Shown: positions 32,163 through 41,128 of the stretch, one piece after another
How positions within the stretch are numbered: the stretch's first letter is position 1
Layout: the number at the start of each line of letters is the position of its first letter
DNA from: Pseudonocardia autotrophica
Lineage (GTDB): Bacteria > Actinomycetota > Actinomycetes > Mycobacteriales > Pseudonocardiaceae
Assembly (NCBI RefSeq): GCF_000717175.1
Contig: NZ_JNYD01000027.1
Location: 1 to 64,000 of the forward strand
Length of the DNA stretch: 64,000 bases
Direction: 5' to 3'
The notes under the pieces: model-generated
The model's input: only the letters and a program-made list of their open reading frames with translations
Told to the model about the DNA's origin: nothing
Database searches by the model: none
Translations under genes and position numbers: made by a program

Positions 32163-32269
32163 CCGCACTCCAGGGTGATCCGCCGTGATCAGTACAGCCG
32201 GGCACGATGTGCGCGAAAGGGTACGTCGGCCGGGTGACGCCCGCAGGGTCTGAGCCCCGGCCGAGCACG

Positions 32270-32716
32270 CTAGGAGACGGTCGCGGCGGAACCCAGGGCG
32301 CCGAGCAGGCGGCGGACGCCGGCGCGGGCCAGCAGCAGGACGAGGATCAGCAGCGTCACGGAGAAGAAGCCGCCGAGCGAGACGCTCGCTCCGAACACGA
32401 GGTCGACGGCCTCCAGGACGAGGAACTTGCTGCCGACGAGCACCAGCCACAGCACGAGCCCGGCCACGACCTTGCCGGCCGGGCCCGACGCGGCCCGGAA
32501 GCGGGCCTTCGCCCGGTCCTTGCCCGCCACGACCACCTCGAGGACCAGCTTGAGCAGGACGGCGGTGAGCAACGACAGCGTGAACGTCTCGCTGAGCACC
32601 TGCGGCAGGTACTCGATGAACAGGTTCAGCACGACGACGTAGACGAACACGTCGATCACCGCGGCCGCGACCCGCGGGTCCGCCGCGCGCGGGCGGTCCG
32701 CCTCCTGGTCGACCAT
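32270..32716 (-). CDS. Small four-helix membrane protein
   Basis: A 148-residue protein with a short charged start and four hydrophobic stretches (about 15-40, 48-65, 85-108 and 112-138); the segment VLEVVVAGKDRAKARF forms a cytoplasmic loop. I do not recognise the family with certainty. ATG at 32716 is chosen since residues upstream are Arg/Pro-rich. It lies between the MHS transporter and the orphan kinase on the same strand, separated from the kinase by element D. Confidence 0.6.
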   Translation of the reverse strand: MVDQEADRPRAADPRVAAAVIDVFVYVVVLNLFIEYLPQVLSETFTLSLLTAVLLKLVLEVVVAGKDRAKARFRAASGPAGKVVAGLVLWLVLVGSKFLVLEAVDLVFGASVSLGGFFSVTLLILVLLLARAGVRRLLGALGSAATVS

Positions 32717-32793
32717 GAGCCGACCGTAGGACCACCGGGTGGCCGGGGGCACCGCTCGACGGGTCGACCCGGAACCCGCTGGTGATCCGGGGT

Positions 32794-32835
32794 CGTGAGT
32801 GGCCACTGCCCCTCTAGGGGCAGTTGCCGCTCACG
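32794..32835 (-). terminator. GTGAG-type inverted repeat D carrying a stop codon
   Basis: Arms of 20 bp (32794-32813 and 32816-32835) pair with two mismatches; the centre is CCTCTAGG. The stop TGA of the histidine kinase (32833-32831) is in the arm CCGTGAGCGGC. Near-identical to element B. Confidence 0.85.
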
Positions 32836-34432
32836 GGGTGGCGAGGGCGGGGAGCGGGATGGTCGGGCCGTCGGGGACGGGGATGGCGGGCGCGGGGAGC
32901 CGGACGGTGAAGGTGGTGCGGCCGGGCCGGCTGGCCACGGAGACCGTGCCACCGTGTGCGGCCACCACCGCCTGCACGATCGCCAGGCCGAGGCCGGTGC
33001 TGCCCCGGTCGCGGGAGCGGGAGCCGTCGCCGCGGGCGAACCGTTCGAAGACGTGCGCCGCGAGCGCGGGCGGGATCCCCGGGCCGGTGTCGGAGACGGT
33101 GACCAGCACGGCACGGTCGGCCGGGTCGGCCGGCGTCCGCAACCCCACGGTCACCTCCGTGCCGGCCGGGGTGTGGGTGCGGGCGTTGGCCAGCAGGTTC
33201 GTCACCACCTGAGTGAGCCGCAGGGTGTCGCCGAGCACCACCACCGGCTCCGGCGGCAGGTCCAGCCGCCACCGGTGGTCGGGGCCGACCGCGCCGGCGT
33301 CGGACACGGCGTCGAGCACCAGGCGGGTCAGGTCGACCGGAGTCCGCTCCAGCGGGCGGCCCGCGTCGAGGCGGGCGAGCAGCAGCAGGTCCTCGACCAG
33401 CGTGGACATGCGCTCGGCCTGCGAGGTGATCCGGGACAACGAGTGCGCGACGGTCGGCGAGAGGGTGCGGTCGCGGGCGGTCAGCTCGGCGTAGCCGCGG
33501 ATCGCGGCGAGCGGGGTGCGCAGCTCGTGGCTGGCGTCGGCCACGAACTGGCGGAGCTGGACCTCGCTGGCGTGCCGGGCGTCCAGGGCGGCGGCGACGT
33601 TGTCCAGCATGCGGTTCAGCGCGGCGCCCACCTGCCCGACCTCGGTGCCCGGGTCGGTGTGCGCGGCGGGGACGCGCTCGAGGAGCTCGACCTCGCCGCT
33701 GTCGAGCCGCAGCGCGGACACCCGCCCGGCGGTCTCGGCAACCTGCTCCAGCGGCCGCAGCTCGCGCCGGACGGCGATCGCGCCGGCCACCCCGGCCCCG
33801 GTCAGCGCGAGCCCGATGACGATCGACTCGGCGACGACGAGGAGTTCCGTGAGGTGGTCGACGTCCGCCTGCGGCAGGCCGGTGACCAGCACCGTCCCCG
33901 AACCGTCGACCGAGGCGAGGAGCCGGTAGGTGCCGAGGTCACCGAGGTCCTCGCTCACCGGGTGCCCGTCGGTCGGGACGGCGGCGAGTGTGGCCAGGGC
34001 GTCGGCGGGCACCTGCTGCAAGGATCCGCCGCGGTCGGTGACCACTGCGTCGGTGACCTGCCCGGCGACGATGGTGGCGCCGACCGTGCGGGGGGCCTGG
34101 GCGGGGCCCAGGAAGTCGGCACCGAAGTCGGCGCCGCGCCCACCGCGGTCGTCGGGGTGGCCCGGTCCCCCGGGGCCGGCCCCGTTCTGGATGGAGACGA
34201 ACCGGCCGCCGGCCGAGACGAGGTCGTCGTCGAGCTGGTCGAGCATGAAGTGGCGCAGCGCGATCGCCGTCGCCAGCCCCACGACGGCGCACACGGTCGC
34301 GAGCAGGAGCATCACCGCGGCCACGAGCCGGGCGCGCAGGGAGTGCCGGGTGCCGGGCCTGCTGAGCCTGCCGCGCCGACCCTCGACCCGGGTGCGCAGG
34401 GCTGCGCGCCGGTGCGTCGCCGTGGCGGTCAT
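32831..34432 (-). CDS. Sensor histidine kinase (orphan, OmpR type)
   Basis: A 533-residue kinase with one helix at about 38-60, an extracytoplasmic domain (about 61-200) containing an Asp/Gly-rich loop (PGHPDDRGGRGADFG), a second helix at about 200-222, a HAMP linker, HisKA with His in FVADASHELRTPLAAIRGYAEL (about 300), and HATPase boxes NLLANARTHTP, DTGPGIPP and GSTGLGLAIVQ. Such kinases are normally downstream of an OmpR-type response regulator, but no regulator gene precedes it. OmpR-like 11-bp direct repeats lie at 34477-34494. Its stop is inside element D. Confidence 0.9.
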   Translation of the reverse strand: MTATATHRRAALRTRVEGRRGRLSRPGTRHSLRARLVAAVMLLLATVCAVVGLATAIALRHFMLDQLDDDLVSAGGRFVSIQNGAGPGGPGHPDDRGGRGADFGADFLGPAQAPRTVGATIVAGQVTDAVVTDRGGSLQQVPADALATLAAVPTDGHPVSEDLGDLGTYRLLASVDGSGTVLVTGLPQADVDHLTELLVVAESIVIGLALTGAGVAGAIAVRRELRPLEQVAETAGRVSALRLDSGEVELLERVPAAHTDPGTEVGQVGAALNRMLDNVAAALDARHASEVQLRQFVADASHELRTPLAAIRGYAELTARDRTLSPTVAHSLSRITSQAERMSTLVEDLLLLARLDAGRPLERTPVDLTRLVLDAVSDAGAVGPDHRWRLDLPPEPVVVLGDTLRLTQVVTNLLANARTHTPAGTEVTVGLRTPADPADRAVLVTVSDTGPGIPPALAAHVFERFARGDGSRSRDRGSTGLGLAIVQAVVAAHGGTVSVASRPGRTTFTVRLPAPAIPVPDGPTIPLPALATP

Positions 34433-34476
34433 ACGCCTACTGTGCGGGCCGGTCGTGTGGGGTCCGTGAGGACTTT

Positions 34477-34494
34477 CTGTGAGCCTCCTGTCAG
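34477..34494. promoter_or_regulatory. 11-bp spaced direct repeats upstream of the orphan kinase
   Basis: CTGTGAG (34477-34483) and CTGTCAG (34488-34494) repeat with an 11-bp period, the usual layout of OmpR/PhoB-type regulator sites, 45 bp upstream of the kinase start and 70 bp upstream of the divergent carboxylase gene. Confidence 0.4.
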
Positions 34495-34563
34495 CGCCGA
34501 CGGTGGGCCCCCGATGGTGGTCACGGTCCTGCTGGGAGCCCTCGCGGGTGGCAGGCTCACCCC

Positions 34564-36063
34564 GTGACGCCGCGCTCGCGCCAGCTGCTGGACACCGTGC
34601 TCGACGACGGGACCTTCCGGTCCTGGGACACCACGCCGGCCCCCGTGCCGCTCGTCGCCGACACCCCGGAGTACCGGGCCGAGCTCGCGGCGGCGCACGA
34701 GCGCAGCGGCGTGGACGAGGCCGTGATCACCGGCGAGGGCCGGATCGCGGGCCGGCGGGTCGCGGTGGTGTGCAGCGAGTTCGCGTTCCTCGCCGGGTCG
34801 ATCGGCGTGGCCACCGCCGAGCGGCTGATCCGGGCGATCGAGCGGGCGACGGACGAGCGCCTGCCGCTCCTGGCCGCGACGGCGTCGGGCGGGACCCGGA
34901 TGCAGGAGGGCGCCATCGCGTTCCTGCGCATGGCGGCGATCTCGGCGGCGGTCACCGCGCACAAGGCGGCGGGCCTGCCGTACCTCGTCTACCTGCGGCA
35001 TCCGACCACGGGCGGGGTGTTCGCCTCGTGGGGCTCGCTGGGCAACGTCACCGTGGCCGAGCCCGGCGCGCTCGTCGGGTTCCTGGGGCCGAAGGTGTAC
35101 TCCGCGCTGTACGACGAGCAGTTCCCGGAGGGCGTCCAGAAGGCGGAGAACCTGCACCGGCACGGGATCGTCGACGCGGTGCTCCCCGCGGAGCGGCTCG
35201 CCGGCGTCGCGGCACGGGTGCTGGCGATGCTCGACCCCGTCGACCCGATGCGGCTGCCCCCGTCGGCGCCGGCCCGCGGCGAGCCCACCGGTCCGGACGA
35301 GGACGCCTGGGGCTCCATCGAGCGGTCCCGGCGGCCGGAGCGGCCCGGGGTGCGGGACGTGCTGCGGCTGGCGGCCACGGACGTCGTCCCGCTGGCCGGG
35401 ACCGGGGAGGGCGAGGCCGGGCGCGGCCTGCTGCTGGCGCTGGTGCGGTTCGGCAGCGTCGCGTGCGTGCTGCTCGGGCAGGACCGGCGGCCGCAGGCCG
35501 CGGAACCGCTCGGGCCGGGCGCGCTCCGGACCGCGCGGCGCGGCATGCGGCTGGCCGCCGAGCTGGGCCTGCCGGTGGTCTCGGTGATCGACACGACCGG
35601 GGCGGCGCTGTCGGTGGCGGCCGAGGAGGGCGGCCTGGCCGGTGAGATCGCGCGCTGCCTCGGCGAGCTGACCGAGCTCCCCGTCCCGACGGTCTCGGTG
35701 CTGCTCGGGCAGGGCACCGGCGGCGCCGCGCTCGCCCTGCTGCCGACGGACCGGGTGATCGCCGCCCGGCACGGCTGGCTCACCCCGCTGCCGCCCGAGG
35801 GCGCCAGCACGATCGTGCACGGCACGCCGGAGAAGGCGGCCGAGGTGGCGGCACAGCAGCACGTCCGGGCCGTCGACCTGCTGCGGGCGGGCGCGGTCGA
35901 CACGATCGTCGACGAACTCCCGGACGCCGCCGACGAGCCCGAGGCCTTCGCCCGCCGGGTCGCCGACGCGGTGGAGTCCGAGCTGCGCGCCCTGCTCCCG
36001 CTCTCCCCCGTCGACCGATTGGTCCGCCGGCGCCGCCGCTACCGCACCCTCGGCCTCCGCTGA
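34564..36063 (+). CDS. Acetyl-CoA carboxylase carboxyltransferase, fused beta-alpha type
   Basis: A 499-residue protein with two crotonase-fold halves joined near residues 235-260. The N half has LLAATASGGTRMQEGAIAFLRM (about 102-123) and VYLRHPTTGGVFASWGSLGN (about 142-161); the C half has SVIDTTGAALSVAAEEGGLAGEI and VLLGQGTGGAALALLPTDRVIA. This is the fused carboxyltransferase (AccD plus AccA) arrangement, making malonyl-CoA from acetyl-CoA and carboxybiotin. The N-terminal zinc ribbon of AccD is missing. GTG at 34564 is supported weakly. No biotin carboxylase gene is adjacent, so partners are elsewhere. Confidence 0.85.
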   Translation: MTPRSRQLLDTVLDDGTFRSWDTTPAPVPLVADTPEYRAELAAAHERSGVDEAVITGEGRIAGRRVAVVCSEFAFLAGSIGVATAERLIRAIERATDERLPLLAATASGGTRMQEGAIAFLRMAAISAAVTAHKAAGLPYLVYLRHPTTGGVFASWGSLGNVTVAEPGALVGFLGPKVYSALYDEQFPEGVQKAENLHRHGIVDAVLPAERLAGVAARVLAMLDPVDPMRLPPSAPARGEPTGPDEDAWGSIERSRRPERPGVRDVLRLAATDVVPLAGTGEGEAGRGLLLALVRFGSVACVLLGQDRRPQAAEPLGPGALRTARRGMRLAAELGLPVVSVIDTTGAALSVAAEEGGLAGEIARCLGELTELPVPTVSVLLGQGTGGAALALLPTDRVIAARHGWLTPLPPEGASTIVHGTPEKAAEVAAQQHVRAVDLLRAGAVDTIVDELPDAADEPEAFARRVADAVESELRALLPLSPVDRLVRRRRRYRTLGLR

Positions 36064-36184
36064 CCCGGTCGCGCAGGTGTTCCGGGACCCCCCTGTCCCG
36101 GCAGCGGACACGGTCGCCACGACCCGCTCGTCGAGGATCCCCGTGGAGCGGAGCCGGGCGACCGTGTTCTCGCGTCCGGTCCCG

Positions 36185-36415
36185 TCAGCCGGCCAGCCGC
36201 CGCCCGAGCATCTGCTTGGCCTGCTCGGCGCCCTTGCGGCTCTCCCCCTGCGCCCGCCGGAAGAACTCGGCCAGGTCGCCGTCGCCGTCGCGTTCGGCGT
36301 CCTGGACGTAGGTTTCCAGCCGCAGCGCGTTGTTCAGGCACTGCTCGGTGAACCAGATGAGGTTGTAGTCCTTGTCCTTGGTTCCGGTGACCTCGCCACC
36401 CTCGCCCGACGTCAT
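36185..36415 (-). CDS. Conserved small helical protein
   Basis: A 76-residue mostly helical protein with the core KDYNLIWFTEQCLNNALRLETYVQDAERDGDGDLAEFFRRAQGESRKGAEQAK. I recognise the core pattern from short actinobacterial proteins of unknown function; helix pairs with regularly spaced Glu/His-like residues hint at a half ferritin-like bundle, but metal ligands are not complete. ATG at 36415 is preceded by a GGAGGTGACGGGAGC stretch. It stands alone, convergent to the carboxyltransferase, with no partner. Confidence 0.65.
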   Translation of the reverse strand: MTSGEGGEVTGTKDKDYNLIWFTEQCLNNALRLETYVQDAERDGDGDLAEFFRRAQGESRKGAEQAKQMLGRRLAG

Positions 36416-36893
36416 GCTCCCGTCACCTCCGGTCGTCCCGGGCGCACCGGTGGTTCCCGCCGGCGCCCCCGCTCCCGCGGTGCGACACCCGCGCCGCCCT
36501 GCGCCCCGGCGGCGCACCGACGTGGCGACCGACGTGGCGCAGTGGGCGCCGGGTACCACCCGGGGCGCCGGGCCAACCATGGCCTGCCGCCGGTTCGGTG
36601 GTCGGGCCGGCGCCGCGCCCCTGGACAGGCCGACGCCCGTGGTCGCGACACACCCCGTCACTGACCGCGATGCCCCGCCGCCGGCCCACTCTTCCGGATC
36701 GCGACGCTGCTCGCGGGCCGCGCGAAGGGGTGATTCGGGATCCGGACGATCCGCCCGGAATGGCGCCGTCCCATTCCCCTGGGCCGTTCGGGTGATTCCC
36801 GTAACGCTATCGAATCGCAATCACGCTCCGCTCCGGATCCTCACCGACCGTTGGCATGATGATCGTGGGGTTCGTGTGACGCGAGGGGGAGCC
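36416..36893. other. 478-bp gene-free stretch upstream of the lipoprotein transpeptidase
   Basis: No credible gene: open frames are Arg/Pro-rich products of GC bias. The first 30 bp hold the ribosome site of the 76-residue gene. The last 100 bp are relatively AT-rich and include CGTAACGCTATCGAATCG, a likely promoter area for the transpeptidase at 36894. I see no repeat or RNA gene in the middle. Confidence 0.5.
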
Positions 36894-38114
36894 GTGAAAT
36901 CGGTGCAGTGGCGTGCCGTGCGCCGCATCCTGGCGGGGGCGGTCGCGCTCGGGGTGTCCGCCGGGCTCGTCGCGGCCTGCGCGAGTGCCAATGCCGACGC
37001 TGCGCACAACGGTTCGGCGGCCGCCGCGCCGCAGGCCCCTGCGGCCATCGTCCCGCGGCTCGAGCTGCAGCCCGCCGCCGGCACCGCCGACGTCCACCCC
37101 CTCGGCGCCGCCCGGGCGTCCGCGAGCGCGGGCACCCTGCGGGACGTCGCGCTCACCGACTCGGACGGCGAGACGCTGCCCGGCAGCTACTCCGGCGACC
37201 AGGCCCAGTGGACCGCCACCGCGCCGCTCGCCTACCACGAGACCTACACCTGGAGCGGCTCGATGGTCGCGCCCGACGGCGCGGTCACCCCGCTGGCCGG
37301 TTCCTTCACCACCGTCGCCCCGGCGCGCCTGGTCAAGGCCTCGAGCAACATCGGCGAGGGCGCGACGGTCGGCATCGCCGCGCCCGTCGCGATCCGCTTC
37401 AACCGCGACCTGTCCGACGAGGCGAAGGCGGAGGTCGAGCGCGGGCTGCGGATCACGACGTCGACCCCGGTCGAGGGCGCCTGGGCCTGGCTGCCGGACG
37501 ACTGGGGCGGCTCGCGGGTGCACTGGCGACCCAAGGAGTACTGGCCGGTCGGCACACAGGTCTCGGTGGTCGTGCCGCTGTACGGCAAGGACCTCGGCAC
37601 CGCCGGCTACGGCTCCGCCGACCTGACCACCCACTTCACCATCGGCCGCAGCCAGATCGTGAAGGCCGACGAGAACAGCCACCGGATCGTCGTGATCCGG
37701 GACGGCCAGCAGGTGATGGACCTGCCCGCCAGCTACGGCCTGGAGAGCGACCCGCGCCGGGTCACCCGCAGCGGCATCCACATCGTCATGGCGAAGTCCG
37801 AGAAGGTCCTGATGTCCAACCCGGACTACGGCTACGTGAACATGCCGGAGTACTGGGCGGTGCGGATCTCCAACAACGGCGAGTTCATCCACGCCAACCC
37901 GGCCTCGCAGTCCGCGCAGGGCCGCCGCAACATCTCGCACGGCTGCATCAACCTGTCGATCGCCAACGCCAAGGCCTACTTCGACACCGCGATGTACGGC
38001 GACCCCGTCGAGGTGACCGGCAGCAGCGTCCCGCTGTCCGCCCAGGACGGCGACATCTACGACTGGGCGGTGCCGTGGGACGAGTGGAGGACGATGAGCA
38101 AGCTCAGCACCTGA
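36894..38114 (+). CDS. Lipoprotein L,D-transpeptidase (Ldt type with Ig-like domains)
   Basis: A 406-residue enzyme of the mycobacterial LdtMt2 plan. The N-terminal signal with lipobox LVAAC (Cys near 25) anchors it outside the membrane. Two Ig-like beta domains follow (about 50-150 and 155-260), then a YkuD domain with the catalytic SHGCINLS (Cys near 354) and a C-terminal extension with WAVPWDEW. It forms 3-3 cross-links in peptidoglycan. GTG at 36894 follows GAGGGGGAG. It is the second transpeptidase in the window; this one is monocistronic and ends at element E. Confidence 0.92.
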   Translation: MKSVQWRAVRRILAGAVALGVSAGLVAACASANADAAHNGSAAAAPQAPAAIVPRLELQPAAGTADVHPLGAARASASAGTLRDVALTDSDGETLPGSYSGDQAQWTATAPLAYHETYTWSGSMVAPDGAVTPLAGSFTTVAPARLVKASSNIGEGATVGIAAPVAIRFNRDLSDEAKAEVERGLRITTSTPVEGAWAWLPDDWGGSRVHWRPKEYWPVGTQVSVVVPLYGKDLGTAGYGSADLTTHFTIGRSQIVKADENSHRIVVIRDGQQVMDLPASYGLESDPRRVTRSGIHIVMAKSEKVLMSNPDYGYVNMPEYWAVRISNNGEFIHANPASQSAQGRRNISHGCINLSIANAKAYFDTAMYGDPVEVTGSSVPLSAQDGDIYDWAVPWDEWRTMSKLST

Positions 38115-38126
38115 CCGTGCCCGCAC

Positions 38127-38173
38127 GAGCGGCGCTCTCGCTCAATGGGACCGAGCGAGAGCGCCGTCCGCTC
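38127..38173. terminator. GTGAG-type inverted repeat E (terminator carrying a stop codon)
   Basis: A perfect 13-bp stem (38131-38143 and 38153-38165) with a 9-nt loop and extra outer GAGC/GCTC pairing. The stop TGA of the minus-strand acyl-CoA synthetase (38174-38172) falls in GTGAGCGGAC at the right edge. It lies between two convergent genes. Confidence 0.8.
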
Positions 38174-39782
38174 ACTGGATCCGGCGCTCCACCCCGGCCC
38201 ACGCCTTGTCGCGGAGCACGAACTTCTGGATCTTGCCGGTGGAGGTCTTGGGCAGCTCGCCGAAGGTCACGGACTTGGGCGCCTTGAACCGCGCCAGCCG
38301 CCCGCGCACGTGCTCGACGATCTCCTCCTCGGTCGCCGACGCGCCCTCCTGCAGCGTCACGTACGCCGCCGGGACCTCGCCCCACCGCTCGTCCGGCACC
38401 GCGATCACCGCCGCCTCCAGCACCGCGGGGTGGTCCATGATCGCCTGCTCCACCTCGACCGACGCGATGTTCTCCCCGCCGGAGATGATCACGTCCTTCG
38501 AGCGGTCACGAAGCTCCACGTACCCGTCGGGGTGCACGACGCCGATGTCCCCGGTGCGGAACCAACCGTCCGGCACCGCCGCCGCGGTCGCCTCCGGATC
38601 GTCGAGGTAGCCCAGCATCAGGTTGTTGCCGCGCAACGCGATCTGGCCCGTCGCGGTGCCGTCGGCGGGCACGTCGGCGCCGTCCTCGCCGATCACCCGG
38701 ACCGCGCACGAGATCATGTTCCCGACGCCCTGCCGCGCCTTGAGCCGCGCCTGCGCCTCCGCGTCGAGGGAGTCCCACTCCGGGCGCCAGTCGCACAGCA
38801 TCGCCGGCCCGTAGGTCTCGGTCAGCCCGTACAGGTGGGTGACCTCGAAGCCCAGCTCCCCCATCCGCCGCAGGATCGCCGGCGACGGCGGCGCCCCGCC
38901 CGTCGCGATCCGGACCGTGTGTCCCTCCGGCAACGGCGACGCGTCCTTGGCGTACGCGATCATCGACAGCACCGTGGACGCCCCGTTCAGGTGCGTCACG
39001 CCCTCCTCGCGGATCAGCCGCCACACCTCCGCCGGGTCCACCTTGGGCAGGCAGACGTGCGTCGCCGCGGCCGCGGTGACGGCCCACGGGAAGCACCAGC
39101 CGTTGCAGTGGAACATCGGCAAGGTCCACAGGTGCACGCTCGACGGCGTCAGCCCGGTGTGGCCCACCATCGACACCGCCTGCAGGTAGGCCCCGCGGTG
39201 GTGGTACATCACGCCCTTGGGCCGGCCCGTCGTCCCCGACGTGTAGTTGATCGACAGCAGCGACCGCTCGTCCGACGGCGTGCGGTGCAGCGGCTCCGCG
39301 CCGTCCAGCAGCGCCTCGTACTCGGCACCGGAGCGGATGCGGTGCGGTGGGGCGTCGAGCTGCGCGAACACGTCGTCGACCAGCGTGTCGAAGGACGGGT
39401 CGTGGATCAGCACGGCGGACTTCGAGTGCTGCAGGATGTAGGCCACCTCGCCGGCCGAGAGCCGGGTGTTCACCGCGACCAGCGGCACCCCCGCCCACGG
39501 CACCCCGAAGTTCGCCTCCAGCAGGACGTGGGTGTTCGGCGCCAGCACCGCCACCGGCCGGCCGTCCGCGAGGGGAGCCAGCCCCCCGGCCAGTCGCGTA
39601 CACCGCTCGTGCAGCTCGGCGTAGGTCCACCGCCGGTCCCCGTCGACGACCCCGATCCGGTCGCCGTGCGCCGCGGCGGCGCGATCCAGGTACGCGGTCG
39701 GGGTCAGCGGCTCGAACGACAGGGCGTCCAGGAGGGCGGGATCGGGGGCGGGGGTGTCGGGGGTGTCGGCGGCGTTGCTCAC
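38172..39782 (-). CDS. Acyl-CoA synthetase (AMP-binding, FadD-like)
   Basis: A 536-residue adenylate-forming ligase. [18 protein letters not shown] near 184-201 is the ATP loop, YGLTETYGPAM near 322 the adenine/AMP contact, GWFRTGDIGVVHPDGYVELRDRSKDVIISGGENI near 410-443 the hinge and C-domain start, and GKIQKF near 523 the catalytic Lys. The size and RDRSKDVIISGGENI fit medium/long-chain or aromatic acid ligases. GTG at 39782. It is followed upstream on the same strand by a MarR gene, which may control it (inference). Its stop is part of element E. Confidence 0.9.
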   Translation of the reverse strand: MSNAADTPDTPAPDPALLDALSFEPLTPTAYLDRAAAAHGDRIGVVDGDRRWTYAELHERCTRLAGGLAPLADGRPVAVLAPNTHVLLEANFGVPWAGVPLVAVNTRLSAGEVAYILQHSKSAVLIHDPSFDTLVDDVFAQLDAPPHRIRSGAEYEALLDGAEPLHRTPSDERSLLSINYTSGTTGRPKGVMYHHRGAYLQAVSMVGHTGLTPSSVHLWTLPMFHCNGWCFPWAVTAAAATHVCLPKVDPAEVWRLIREEGVTHLNGASTVLSMIAYAKDASPLPEGHTVRIATGGAPPSPAILRRMGELGFEVTHLYGLTETYGPAMLCDWRPEWDSLDAEAQARLKARQGVGNMISCAVRVIGEDGADVPADGTATGQIALRGNNLMLGYLDDPEATAAAVPDGWFRTGDIGVVHPDGYVELRDRSKDVIISGGENIASVEVEQAIMDHPAVLEAAVIAVPDERWGEVPAAYVTLQEGASATEEEIVEHVRGRLARFKAPKSVTFGELPKTSTGKIQKFVLRDKAWAGVERRIQ

Positions 39783-39844
39783 GACGGTGAGCCTCGCCCG
39801 GCGTGCCGCCCGTGCGCAACGGGAAGGCGCACACAGCCGATCCC

Positions 39845-40321
39845 TCAGGAAGGGGCGAGCGGTCCGACCTCCCGACGCCGCCGCGCCACCAGCTCCGTGA
39901 CCCCGGACAGGAACCGGGCGACGGCGGCCAGCTCGGCCTCGTCGTAGCCCTCCAGCATCGCGTCCATCCCCGCCCCGAGCGGCCCGAAGAAGGCCTGGCC
40001 GATCCCGGCCGCGGCCGAGCCGTACCGCAGCACCACGCGGCGGCGGTCCCGCTCGTCCCGGTCCCGGCGCACGTAGTCGTGCCGCTCGAGCCGGTCCACC
40101 AGCGCCGTCGTCGCCCCCGAGGAGAGGCCGAGGTGGGCGCCGAGCCGGCCCGCGGTGAGCGGCTCGCCGACCCGGTCGGCGTTGAGCACCGCGATGAGCG
40201 CGTGCAGGTCGGTCGTGTGCAGGCCGTGCTGCTCGGAGAAGGCCTGGGCGAGCCGCGCGGACTCGGTGGCGTAGGCCTGGAGCAGCCGGACCAGCTCGTC
40301 CCGCCGTGCCCCGTCCGTCAT
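39845..40321 (-). CDS. MarR family transcriptional regulator
   Basis: A 158-residue winged-helix repressor. Recognition helix region GAHLGLSSGATTALVDRLERHDYVRR (about 75-100) and wing DRDERDRRRVVL are typical of MarR. ATG at 40321 is 10 bp after the enoyl-CoA hydratase stop, so hydratase and regulator are likely one leftward operon, with the acyl-CoA synthetase 62 bp further on. This arrangement, a hydratase, MarR and CoA ligase, suggests that the regulator senses an acyl-CoA or the free acid, as in aromatic acid degradation (inference). Confidence 0.87.
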   Translation of the reverse strand: MTDGARRDELVRLLQAYATESARLAQAFSEQHGLHTTDLHALIAVLNADRVGEPLTAGRLGAHLGLSSGATTALVDRLERHDYVRRDRDERDRRRVVLRYGSAAAGIGQAFFGPLGAGMDAMLEGYDEAELAAVARFLSGVTELVARRRREVGPLAPS

Positions 40322-40331
40322 GATCGCCAGG

Positions 40332-41105
40332 CTACCGACCGGTCCACCGCGGCTCGCGCTTCTCCAGGAACGCGGCCACGCCCTCCTGCCGGTCGGCCGA
40401 GGCGAGCACGGCCTCGGTCGCCTCCCGGGTGGCGGCCCAGCCCCGCTCGTCGGGCTCCCCCGCCACGGTCTCGACCGCCCGCAGCGTGGCCCGCACCGCC
40501 ACCGGGGCGTTGGCGCACACCTGCTCGGCGAGGGCGAGCGCGGCGGCCTCCGCTCCCCCGTCGTCGACGACGTCGGCGACCAGGCCCAGCTCGTGCGCTC
40601 GGTCCGCGCCGAGGGGCTGCCCGGTGAGCAGCATCTGCTTGGCCACGTTGAGCGGCAGCGGGCGCGGCGCCCGGAACAGCGCCCCGCAGTTCGCGACCAG
40701 CCCGCGCGCCACCTCCGGCAGCCCGAACCGCGCCGACCGGCCCGCCACCACCAGGTCGCAGGCCAGCACGATCTCGAACCCGCCGCCGTAGGCCACGCCC
40801 TCGACGGCCGCGATCAGCGGCGTCGAGCGCTCCCGCCGGACGACGCCGTAGTTGCCGCCCCGCGCGGTCCGCTCACCCGCACCGCCCGCGAGGTCCGTGC
40901 CGGCGCAGAAGACCGTCGGCCCGCCGGTGAGGACGCCGCACCACAGCTCGGGATCGTCCTCGAGCTCGTTGAGCGCGGCGTCGAGCGCGGCGGTCATGGC
41001 CGCGTCGACGGCGTTGCGCTTGGCCGCCCGCTCCATCCGGATCAGGAGGACCCGGCCGCGCCGCTCGGTCGAGACCCGGTGCTCCGTCGCAGTAGAGGTG
41101 CTCAC
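40332..41105 (-). CDS. Enoyl-CoA hydratase/isomerase family protein
   Basis: A 257-residue crotonase-fold protein. VFCAGTDLAGG near 69-79 and EGVAYGGGFEIVLACDLVVA near 100-119 form the oxyanion hole, and the Glu/Gly pattern fits hydratases. GTG at 41105 has no ribosome site but a TAGGGT minus-10 ends 6 nt upstream, so it is probably leaderless. It is divergent from the F420 oxidoreductase across only 23 bp, with minus-10 elements that overlap. Confidence 0.88.
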   Translation of the reverse strand: MSTSTATEHRVSTERRGRVLLIRMERAAKRNAVDAAMTAALDAALNELEDDPELWCGVLTGGPTVFCAGTDLAGGAGERTARGGNYGVVRRERSTPLIAAVEGVAYGGGFEIVLACDLVVAGRSARFGLPEVARGLVANCGALFRAPRPLPLNVAKQMLLTGQPLGADRAHELGLVADVVDDGGAEAAALALAEQVCANAPVAVRATLRAVETVAGEPDERGWAATREATEAVLASADRQEGVAAFLEKREPRWTGR

Positions 41106-41111
41106 GACCCG

Positions 41112-41121
41112 ACCCTAGAGT
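41112..41121. promoter_or_regulatory. Overlapping divergent leaderless minus-10 elements
   Basis: TAGAGT on plus (41116-41121, 7 nt before GTG 41129) and TAGGGT on minus (41117-41112, 6 nt before GTG 41105) share two bases. Both genes lack ribosome sites, so two leaderless promoters would share one 10-bp core. Confidence 0.5.
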
Positions 41122-41128
41122 CCGGAGG

